Positions 1 through 5,421 of a stretch of DNA of 8,697 nt are shown one piece after another. The translations under genes and the position numbers were made by a program. Under the pieces are notes generated by a model. The model saw nothing but the letters and a program-made list of their open reading frames with translations. It had not been told where the DNA came from and did not search any database. The DNA comes from Planctomycetota bacterium (GTDB lineage Bacteria > Planctomycetota > Phycisphaerae > UBA1845). Location: the NCBI GenBank assembly GCA_022566435.1, contig JADFIX010000031.1:1-8697 (forward strand). Reading direction: 5' to 3'. Every line of letters starts with the position of its first letter. The first letter of the stretch is position 1.

Positions 1-216
1 CGATAGTGTCCATCAAATCACGTGCATCGGAGCACTAGATTTGCATCCGTTGCCTGCGGGATCCAGAGATGATTCGATGTTCTCCTCCTCTCCTGATCAA
101 ACTCGTGAGTGCTTGGAATCGCACTTGTGAGTTGCGAGTTCTGCTTTCTCCCCGCTCCTGCTTCCTTCGATCTACTTCCTCTGCCTGCCTGTTTCTTCCG
201 ATTTGTGTGAGGTCGA

Positions 217-232
217 AATATACACGTATATT
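217..232. repeat. AT-rich perfect inverted repeat (7+2+7)
   Basis: The arms AATATAC and GTATATT are exact reverse complements separated by AC. The element is AT-rich in an otherwise GC-rich window. A 16-bp dyad of this type is a common shape for a dimeric repressor operator, but no gene start is clearly placed next to it, so the role is unknown. Confidence 0.35.
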
Positions 233-379
233 CCTGACTAGCAACAAGATATATCTGCAGCCTGCTTATGTCAACAGGAGGGGCAGCCTCGGCCATGGCA
301 GGACATTCTCGGCTTCCAGGGAGGCTCGCCATCTAGCCCTAGAAATAAAACACGCCTGATTGATGATCGAGGGCACGGC

Positions 380-399
380 TTGAAACTGCCGCAGTTCAA
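380..399. repeat. Short hairpin in gene-free region
   Basis: TTGAAACTG and CAGTTCAA pair over eight bases with one bulged A around a CCG loop. No T-run follows on either strand, so it is not a standard intrinsic terminator. It could be part of a structured RNA or mRNA trailer, or chance. Confidence 0.3.
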
Positions 400-585
400 C
401 GGAAGCTGATATGTCGTAAGACGTTATTCAGAAAATAGTTGCAGCAATCCGCGAGGTGCTCAGCTAACTCCTCAGCAGTTGAATTGGCGCCCCGGTTGAG
501 CGGCACGGCACCGTGACGATCATCAGAAGCAACGCGTGCTCCCGATCGAGCGCTACGCCGCGTCCGCCCTCCCCCCAATGACTAC

Positions 586-762
586 TCAGGGGTCCACAAA
601 GTCGGCCACACAAGTCAGACCCACGAAGCTGGCCGTCTTCGGATCATCCACCTCCGGTGGCGGCGGCGTGGGTGATGCCGTCTCTTGGGGAACGGTGTTC
701 TGGTTACATCCAGTGAGAAGCACCGCCAGCAGAACGAGTAAAGAGTCTCGTTGGAGTCGCAT
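586..762 (-). CDS. Small predicted lipoprotein (58 aa)
   Basis: This short gene begins MRLQRDSLLVLLAVLLTGCN. It has a positively charged start, a hydrophobic core at residues 8-16 and a lipobox LLTGC with the acylated Cys at 19. The mature part is only about 40 residues, with a Pro-rich linker PTPPPPEVDDP (31-41) and a C-terminal VGLTCVADFVDP containing a second Cys at 51. The ATG at 762 is preceded by a good ribosome site, GAGGTG, four bases upstream, and by an extended -10 box (TGATACAAT). The gene is divergent from moaC. No family is recognised. The signal peptide, ribosome site and promoter together make it likely to be real. Function is unknown: it would be anchored to the inner or outer membrane, facing the periplasm. 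The lipobox residue +2 is Asn, not Asp, so an inner-membrane retention signal is not evident. Confidence 0.7.
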   Translation of the reverse strand: MRLQRDSLLVLLAVLLTGCNQNTVPQETASPTPPPPEVDDPKTASFVGLTCVADFVDP

Positions 763-781
763 GGTTCACCTCGTGGACTGG

Positions 782-790
782 ATTGTATCA
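782..790 (-). promoter_or_regulatory. Extended -10 promoter for the small lipoprotein gene
   Basis: On the minus strand the sequence reads TGATACAAT, an extended -10 (TGn) followed by TACAAT, about 20 bases before the ATG at 762. The hexamer at the -35 position (AAGGCT) is poor, which fits an extended -10 promoter. The predicted transcript would have a very short leader that still includes GAGGTG. Confidence 0.4.
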
Positions 791-887
791 TCCCGCCGGC
801 GCTGAGCCTTCCCGCTCAATGGATCAGACGTAGCCTACGATTCACGGTGGTGTATGCTCCCACCCAATCGTTTCTGTGATTCTTGAA

Positions 888-1346
888 ATGTCCGATGAAC
901 TGACACATCTTGATGAGCAAGGTCGAGCGTCGATGGTTGATGTCGGGGATAAGCCACCGATGCGGCGCGAGGCCACGGCCGAGGGGTTCTTTTGCGCTGC
1001 GGCCACGACGCTCGATAAGGTCGAGGCGGGCGACGTGCCCAAGGGCGAAGCACTGGCGGTGGCGCGCATCGCCGGAATTCAAGCCGCCAAGCGATGCGAT
1101 GATCTGATTCCGCTTTGTCACCCGTTGCCGCTCGATCGGGTGCGGGTTGACTTTCAGCGCATTGAGCCGCAGCGCTTGCGCATCGAAGCGACCGTCTCAA
1201 CGACGGCCAAGACCGGCGTGGAGATGGAAGCACTGACCGCCGTGAGCATCGCCGCCCTGACCCTTTGGGATATGACCAAGGCGGTGGACAAGAACCTGAA
1301 AATCGAGGGGATTCGGCTGGTGAGCAAGTCCAAGACCGCGGTTTGA
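888..1346 (+). CDS. moaC: Cyclic pyranopterin monophosphate synthase MoaC
   Basis: MoaC acts in the cytoplasm after MoaA and converts 3',8-cyclo-7,8-dihydro-GTP to cyclic pyranopterin monophosphate, the second early product of molybdenum cofactor synthesis. The 152-residue product is full length for the family and opens MSDELTHLDEQG, in line with the usual MxxLTHxxxxG start. Conserved blocks are ARIAGIQAAKR (59-69), DLIPLCHPL (72-80), KTGVEMEALTA (108-118) and WDMTKAV (127-133). The known active-site residues appear intact: Lys52, His78, Glu112, Glu114, Asp128 and Lys131. An in-frame GTG at 876 would add four residues. I prefer the ATG at 888 because it matches the family start, although neither start has a clear ribosome site. 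No other molybdenum cofactor genes are in the window, so moaC stands alone, divergent from a small lipoprotein gene and convergent with the gene ending at 1392. Confidence 0.95.
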   Translation: MSDELTHLDEQGRASMVDVGDKPPMRREATAEGFFCAAATTLDKVEAGDVPKGEALAVARIAGIQAAKRCDDLIPLCHPLPLDRVRVDFQRIEPQRLRIEATVSTTAKTGVEMEALTAVSIAALTLWDMTKAVDKNLKIEGIRLVSKSKTAV

Positions 1347-1391
1347 CGGTCAAGAGCAGGCCCGCTCAACCCACGGCTCGGAGCCCCGGCG

Positions 1392-1961
1392 CTACACGAT
1401 CGCATCGGCTCGCGCTACCGCGTCGCAAAAGTCGCGGATCAACTTGGGATCCTTGATGCCCGGCGCCGACTCGACCGCGCTGGAAACATCGACGCCAAAG
1501 GGATGCAACGTTTGAATCGCTGCCTCGACGTTGTCGGCGTTCAATCCGCCGGCGAGGATGATCGGCTTCTCGATCACGGGCATCATGTCAGCCAGTTTCT
1601 GGTGATCGAACGCCGCCCCTTCACCGCCGGGCGATCCGTCAACGAGCAACACGTCGACATTTGGGTCAGCGTTCCATCGCCGCACCTGGTGGGGGTCAAA
1701 GCGGAACCCTTTGATGACGTGCTTGGTCTTGGCGAACTGAGCGACGAGCTTCTCGTCTTCGATTCCCAGCTCGCGAAATGCCTGGCGTTTTTGCTCGACT
1801 GACAAGCTCGCATCGTTGGCAATTTTGGTCAAGTCGTCGAGAATGAGCGGTTGCCCGTCCGCACCGATGATCTGGTTGGTGACGTCGGCGGTGATGGAAG
1901 TGCCGCAACTGCCCAGCGCAAGGCTGATTCCCATCAGGCAGGCAGCGATCGTTTTTCTCAT
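1392..1961 (-). CDS. Lipoprotein signal/linker fused to C-terminal half of TrpF
   Basis: The 189-residue product has two unlike parts in one unbroken frame. Residues 1-19 (MRKTIAACLMGISLALGSC) are a lipoprotein signal with the lipid-acceptor Cys at 19. Residues 20-70 (with LDDLTKIANDASLSVEQKRQ at 41-60) look like a small helical lipoprotein. From about residue 72 it matches phosphoribosylanthranilate isomerase, tryptophan pathway: HVIKGFRFD (81-89), VDVLLVDGSPGGEGAAFDH (102-120), KPIILAGGLNADNVEAAI (132-149), FGVDVSSAVESAPGIKDP (155-172). This covers only strand 5 onward of the (beta/alpha)8 barrel. The N-terminal half, including the KICG catalytic Cys, is absent. The candidate general acid Asp108 and the GG (138-139) and DVSS (158-161) phosphate-site loops remain. 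A normal TrpF is about 200 residues and cytoplasmic. Isomerase activity is therefore unlikely. It may be a deletion fusion, a decaying gene or an assembly chimera. A longer frame from 2066 would overlap the upstream gene and bury the signal peptide, so the ATG at 1961 is preferred. Confidence 0.75.
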   Translation of the reverse strand: MRKTIAACLMGISLALGSCGTSITADVTNQIIGADGQPLILDDLTKIANDASLSVEQKRQAFRELGIEDEKLVAQFAKTKHVIKGFRFDPHQVRRWNADPNVDVLLVDGSPGGEGAAFDHQKLADMMPVIEKPIILAGGLNADNVEAAIQTLHPFGVDVSSAVESAPGIKDPKLIRDFCDAVARADAIV

Positions 1962-2001
1962 CGAATCAATCCCGCTACGAAAGTCCGCGTGAGGGCGTAT
2001 T

Positions 2002-3297
2002 CTACGTGCGGCGGCTCGATCCGCCAACAGCGCTGAAATCGACGAGGTGCCCGGGGGGCGTCGCATTCATTGATGGGAGTGTCGTGGTCCTTCGCGGCGC
2101 GACCGCGTCAACGGGCATTGATGCCGCTTGAACCGGTCCGAGCAGACGTTGGGTCACGATTTCCGAGAGCAATTCGACCTTGGACAGCCACGACTCGCTC
2201 TCGACGACAGCACTTATTTGTCGCCGTCGCCCGGGGAAATCGGACGCGATGACCTCGTCGCAGGCCTCTGCAAAGCGTTGCGGCGTATCGGCAATTCGAA
2301 TCGGCCCTTCGAACCGCGTGGCCTCCGGCATGGGCGTGGAGACGATCGGTAGTCCGGCGGCAAGATACTCGTACATTTTTATGGGGTTGACGTTCTTGGT
2401 CATGGGGTCGGTGACGAACGGAAGAAGGCCGGCGTCGAAAGTCGCACAATATGCGGGCAGCATTTCGTTCGGTTTCCTACCGAGGAAGTGGACGTTCGGC
2501 AGTTTTCGTAAGTGCGATACATCCACTTTGCAGTCGCCGATCATGACGAATGTGTAGTTCGGACGAAGCCGCGCGACCTCGGCGATGAGCGCGCGATCGA
2601 TCCAGAATTCGATCAATCCGAAGAACCCGAAGATCGGTCCGGTGTGCGACGCGGGCATATCACTCGGCCTGGGAAGCTCGTGGCGCCATGCCGCGGAGAA
2701 ACGCTCAAAATCGACGCCGTGCCGAACCAGCAGGGCATCCGGTCGCCGTTGGCGCTTGTTTTGGAACAAGGCTTCTGACGTGGTGATGACTAAGTCCGCA
2801 CGATCCATGAGTTCCGACTCGGCGTTGGTAATGCTTTCTGCGTCCACGCCTCGAAACTGGCTATGCTCATCCACGCAATAGTAGAGGAAGCACTCCTCCT
2901 TGAACTGTCCGACGAGGTAGGGGACATCGGGCGCAAAAGACCACACCTGAATAGGCTTGACCGTCGAGCCGGGTATCGTGGCGATGGCCCGCTTAATCTG
3001 CGAGATGAGAATGCGCTGGTGAAGTCGTTTCAGAAGCCAGTGTCTGACGCCAGGCACGACAAGTGGCGTGACCTGAACGATCGACCGATCGACACGGCGA
3101 ATGCCCTTGAGGACGCGCCGCAAGACGGAAAAGCCGGTTTTCAGGTCCGCGCTGGTCATGGCCGGCCTGCGCGTCCCATGGTAGTTGATCCATACAATGT
3201 CGTTTCGTTCGGCGAGTACTTTCATGACCTGGTGCTTGCTTGTGGGATCGTAATCCCACGCGCTCGCCAGGCACACGATGATGCGTCCTTCTATCAC
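2002..3297 (-). CDS. GT4/GT1-like glycosyltransferase
   Basis: The 431-residue product has the two-Rossmann (GT-B) layout of retaining glycosyltransferases that move a sugar from a nucleotide-sugar onto a lipid-linked or growing glycan at the inner face of the membrane. The N-terminal half has IIVCLASAWDYDPTSKHQ (6-23), as in TuaH/exopolysaccharide-type enzymes, and YYCVDEHSQF (139-148). The C-terminal half begins at HGVDFERF (193-200) and GFFG (224-227), then FLGRKPNEMLPAYCATFDAG (271-290). NPIKMYEYLAAGLPIVST (314-331) carries the Glu and Gly contacts for the nucleotide-sugar. The last 40 residues are low-complexity and probably disordered. Donor and acceptor cannot be read from sequence. 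The start is a GTG at 3297 with only a weak GACGGG upstream; a GTG seven codons on has GAAGGA before it but would cut into the first beta strand. It lies 86 bases after the tyrosine kinase gene in the same direction, as expected for one polysaccharide operon. Confidence 0.85.
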   Translation of the reverse strand: MIEGRIIVCLASAWDYDPTSKHQVMKVLAERNDIVWINYHGTRRPAMTSADLKTGFSVLRRVLKGIRRVDRSIVQVTPLVVPGVRHWLLKRLHQRILISQIKRAIATIPGSTVKPIQVWSFAPDVPYLVGQFKEECFLYYCVDEHSQFRGVDAESITNAESELMDRADLVITTSEALFQNKRQRRPDALLVRHGVDFERFSAAWRHELPRPSDMPASHTGPIFGFFGLIEFWIDRALIAEVARLRPNYTFVMIGDCKVDVSHLRKLPNVHFLGRKPNEMLPAYCATFDAGLLPFVTDPMTKNVNPIKMYEYLAAGLPIVSTPMPEATRFEGPIRIADTPQRFAEACDEVIASDFPGRRRQISAVVESESWLSKVELLSEIVTQRLLGPVQAASMPVDAVAPRRTTTLPSMNATPPGHLVDFSAVGGSSRRT

Positions 3298-3369
3298 GTA
3301 ATAGTTTCCCGTCTCTAAGTCGGTCGCGATCTCAGCATGTCGAAACCGCTCGTCTTTCCCATGCCCTCC

Positions 3370-3387
3370 GTAATCGACGCCGATTAC
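3370..3387 (-). repeat. Hairpin overlapping the kinase stop codon
   Basis: GTAATCG and CGATTAC are exact complements with a four-base loop. On the minus-strand transcript the first arm contains the TAA stop of the kinase gene, and the second arm is followed directly by GGAGGG. No U-run follows, so it is not a standard terminator. A stem between two operon genes could tune mRNA stability or relative expression of the glycosyltransferase. Confidence 0.35.
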
Positions 3388-4289
3388 AGACCGTCTTTTC
3401 CCTTCCCATAGTAGTCGTAGTAGCCTGAGTAGTCGTGTCGATAGCCGAAACCGTATCGTCCGCCCGGTGCGTCACGTCCGACGAGCAGACATCCGATGAT
3501 GGGAATGCTATTCGCCTGAAGGAGCCGAACAGAGCGTTTGGCGGCGCCCTCGTCCGTCCGATGCAGGCGGACCACCAAAATGACGCCCGAGCAAAACTGT
3601 CCGATGACACCCACGTCGGATACCGTCGTCGCCGGAGGGGTGTCGACGATGGTATAGTGGTAGTCATTGAGCATTCGCTGGAAGAGCGGTTTCGCCCCGC
3701 CGGAAGCCAAAAGTTCAGCCGCCGAATGTTTCTGGGTGTTGCCGGCGGGCACGAAACTGAGATTGGGAATCGGCGTACTGCGAATGACCTCCGAGTAAGT
3801 CGCTTCACCGGCCAGTACTTCCGCCAGTCCGGGACCGCTCGGTTGGTTGAGTTTTTTGGCCAGCGAGCCGCGTCTGAAATCGCCGTCCACGACGAGGACC
3901 TTCAAGTGGCGGATTTCCGCCAGAACGGAGCCGAGATTCAGCGTTGTCACGCTCTTCCCCTCTTTGGGGACGGAACTGGTAATGGCCAGTGTTCGGTGTT
4001 CGTATTGCGGGTTCTGGCTCAGAAGCCTGGTACGCAACGATCGGTATTGCTCGGCGATCAGCGAGGAAGTCCTGTAGTAGGGAATGAGGGCTTCGTTGAG
4101 TCCCTCCTTTCTGGCGATGGGCTTGTCGACCGGGGGCGTGTCGTTGTCGACAGAATCGGGCGCCGTCGATCGACCAGGGGACGGTCGATCGCGGAGTCGC
4201 GCGGGGGTCGATCCCGCCGCGCCACTCGGGCTGCGGTCCATCCGCCGTTCCTGTTCGGCGCGTCTTAGGGCGTCTGCGATTCTTCCCAT
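3384..4289 (-). CDS. BY-type tyrosine autokinase (CpsD/CapB-like), polysaccharide assembly
   Basis: This 301-residue cytoplasmic P-loop kinase belongs to the bacterial tyrosine kinase family that cycles between phosphorylated and free states to control exopolysaccharide chain length and export. A disordered Pro/Ser/Arg-rich linker (about 17-60) follows the typical MGRIADALRRAEQER start. The catalytic core has Walker A SSVPKEGKS (105-113), Walker A' VLVVDGDFRR (131-140, Asp135 and Asp137) and Walker B YTIVDTPP (212-219). The tail RYGFGYRHDYSGYYDYYG (278-295) holds seven tyrosines, the expected autophosphorylation cluster. There are no membrane segments, so it should need a separate Wzz/CpsC-type membrane activator, which is not found in the window. 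The ATG at 4289 is chosen over an upstream TTG at 4304 because GGAAAG lies seven bases before it and the family starts with MGRI. It is second in the operon, 68 bases after the export lipoprotein gene. Confidence 0.92.
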   Translation of the reverse strand: MGRIADALRRAEQERRMDRSPSGAAGSTPARLRDRPSPGRSTAPDSVDNDTPPVDKPIARKEGLNEALIPYYRTSSLIAEQYRSLRTRLLSQNPQYEHRTLAITSSVPKEGKSVTTLNLGSVLAEIRHLKVLVVDGDFRRGSLAKKLNQPSGPGLAEVLAGEATYSEVIRSTPIPNLSFVPAGNTQKHSAAELLASGGAKPLFQRMLNDYHYTIVDTPPATTVSDVGVIGQFCSGVILVVRLHRTDEGAAKRSVRLLQANSIPIIGCLLVGRDAPGGRYGFGYRHDYSGYYDYYGKGKDGL

Positions 4290-4357
4290 TTTCCGTCTTT
4301 CCAACGCCCCAATCGGAGTTTCTTACGTCCTCTTCAAGGATGCGGTATTTCTTCCTG

Positions 4358-5116
4358 TCATCTCCGCGGTCTGCGAGTGCCACCGCGATGATCGTCGCCA
4401 TAGACTTCGTCGGCGTAAATGACATCCGCCGGTGCCTGGTACGCCTGCACTGCCGGTGTGATGGGGTAGATCAGCTCTCGGAGTCGATCGGCGAACCACG
4501 CGAGAGGAGTGGGTGGAATGCAAACAATATCGTCGGGTTCCAAGAGGATATTCTTGCTTAGGTCACCGTACTTGATCATATTGTCTACATCCACCGTGAT
4601 CGTCCGGACGGGCGTTTCGCCGTGTGACGGTCTGATGATCTTCACGCGGCTTGTCCAGACGCGGAAATCGCCTGCATAGGGAGCGACGGTGTCAAACAGC
4701 GTGTCGCGCCCGGTGTACGCTCTTGCCGTTGTGCCGCCCCTTGTGAAGACATAATACTTCTTGCTGGCGAACCCGATCTTGACGCTGACCTTTGGCGCGA
4801 CGTAGTACCGGCTGAGCAGTAGTTCGAACTTGGCGGCGATCTCTTTGGAGGTCATGTCGACGACTTTTACCGGACCGAGTAGGCGAAGCGTAATTTTTCC
4901 GTCCGGTTGGATGCGCTGATCGACACCGTCGATTTCCAGGATGCTTGGGGCGCTGATTCGAATGATGTCCGGGATTCCGACACGATATTCGATCGCGGAT
5001 ACGTCATGTTCACTCTCACGAAGAAAATGAAGCATATCGGTGTTTTTCGGCGCGCACCCCGAGAGAGACGAGAGTATGAACACCGCCAGAGGCAGCCACT
5101 TGTACATCAGCTTCAT
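4358..5116 (-). CDS. Polysaccharide export lipoprotein (Wza/Poly_export family)
   Basis: The 252-residue product is a periplasmic/outer-membrane lipoprotein of the polysaccharide export family, whose oligomers form the channel through which exopolysaccharide or capsule leaves the cell. The signal peptide runs to lipobox SLSGC with Cys at 21. The Poly_export domain has YRVGIPDIIRIS (44-55) and IQPDGKITLRLLGPVKV (69-85), then SKEIAAKFELLLSRYYVAPK (80-112 region) and VSVKI (109-113). An SLBB-like beta-grasp segment follows (about 120-163, YYVFTRGGTTARAYTGRDTL). The protein ends with LLEPDDIVCIPPTPLAWFAD (191-210) and a short amphipathic helix, then a Tyr/Asp/Arg-rich tail. It is shorter than Wza (about 380), with one evident SLBB unit, as in many non-enterobacterial members. 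The ATG at 5116 has GGGGAGG four bases upstream. A start at 5131 would place five extra residues ahead of the signal peptide. It is the first gene of the minus-strand operon. Confidence 0.9.
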   Translation of the reverse strand: MKLMYKWLPLAVFILSSLSGCAPKNTDMLHFLRESEHDVSAIEYRVGIPDIIRISAPSILEIDGVDQRIQPDGKITLRLLGPVKVVDMTSKEIAAKFELLLSRYYVAPKVSVKIGFASKKYYVFTRGGTTARAYTGRDTLFDTVAPYAGDFRVWTSRVKIIRPSHGETPVRTITVDVDNMIKYGDLSKNILLEPDDIVCIPPTPLAWFADRLRELIYPITPAVQAYQAPADVIYADEVYGDDHRGGTRRPRR

Positions 5117-5169
5117 CAGGCCTCCCCACATGCGGAGATCGAGCCATTCTGCGCAAGCCGGTTATGCCA

Positions 5170-5181
5170 CGGTCGAGACCG
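5170..5181. repeat. Inverted repeat CGGTC-GA-GACCG
   Basis: This perfect 5+2+5 dyad lies 54 bases upstream of the export lipoprotein start. It is short enough to occur by chance, but it sits in the divergent control region next to a longer palindrome. Confidence 0.25.
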
Positions 5182-5211
5182 ATCAACGTGCGATCTCACG
5201 AACCATGCCGA

Positions 5212-5233
5212 CTTATCGGATTCCTCCGATAAG
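5212..5233. promoter_or_regulatory. Perfect 22-bp palindrome, candidate operator
   Basis: CTTATCGGA and TCCGATAAG are exact reverse complements separated by TTCC. The element lies between the divergent export operon and the ATPase gene, about 96 bases upstream of the export protein start and 189 before the ATPase start. No T-run follows on either strand, which argues against a terminator. A 9+4+9 dyad is a typical binding site for a dimeric regulator. The regulator is not identified and no regulator gene is in the window. Confidence 0.5.
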
Positions 5234-5421
5234 ACCTGAACCTCGACGCGTGAGTCCGAGTGCTTGTTGGTCGAGTTAGCTCCGGGCGCACCGGATCGGA
5301 AGCGCCAGCCGGCGAAAAAGCGTCTTATTGGAACCTCAAGGCGCGTTTGGGCAGGGTCGATATCCTCTTGTGCTAACTTGCAATCTCCATATCGGGCCTG
5401 AGGGTCCTGTGGGAGTCCCGT

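Larger units (their letters stand above)
1..585. other. Gene-free stretch with short inverted repeats
   Basis: I find no convincing gene here. The open frames on both strands (for example 69-359 plus and 18-332 minus) are rich in Arg, Ser and Cys, have no recognisable domain, and overlap each other antisense. Roughly 60-360 looks more AT-rich and pyrimidine-rich than the coding parts of the window. It contains several small inverted repeats: 217-232, 292-299 (GCCATGGC), 332-343 (TCTAG-CC-CTAGA), 380-399 and 504-515 (CACGG-CA-CCGTG). It may be untranslated leader or trailer sequence, an RNA gene, or a decayed gene. The neighbouring gene on the left is outside the window, so no choice can be made. 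Confidence 0.5.
5117..5421. promoter_or_regulatory. Divergent control region of the polysaccharide genes
   Basis: This 305-base gap separates the export lipoprotein operon (leftward) from the AAA ATPase gene (rightward), so at least two promoters should lie here. I see no strong -35/-10 pair for either direction. Two inverted repeats lie in the half nearer the export operon (5170-5181 and 5212-5233). The ATPase ATG at 5422 has GGGAG six bases upstream. Confidence 0.5.

Noticed and set aside
853..858. TATGCT as a -10 box for moaC
   Set aside because: The hexamer 17 bases upstream (GTAGCC) does not resemble a -35 box and there is no extended -10, so it is too weak to annotate.
835..1353. Open frame on the minus strand opposite moaC
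   Set aside because: Its composition is dominated by Pro, Arg and Ser, typical of a shadow frame, and moaC is certain.
1347..1391. Possible bidirectional terminator between the convergent moaC and TrpF-fusion genes (GGCTCGGAGCC)
   Set aside because: The stem is only 4 bp with a 3-base loop and there is no T-run on either strand.
1962..2066. Earlier start (2066) for the lipoprotein/TrpF gene
   Set aside because: It would overlap the glycosyltransferase gene by 65 bases and put 35 Arg-rich residues ahead of a clean signal peptide.
3435..4268. Long open frame (277 codons) on the plus strand opposite the tyrosine kinase gene
   Set aside because: It is antisense to a well-supported P-loop kinase, has no recognisable domain, and is explained by GC-rich codon structure of the real gene.
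5145..5167. Sigma-54-like sequence TGGCATAACCGGCTTGC upstream of the export lipoprotein
   Set aside because: The GG and GC elements are two bases too far apart for a -24/-12 promoter, where spacing is strict.
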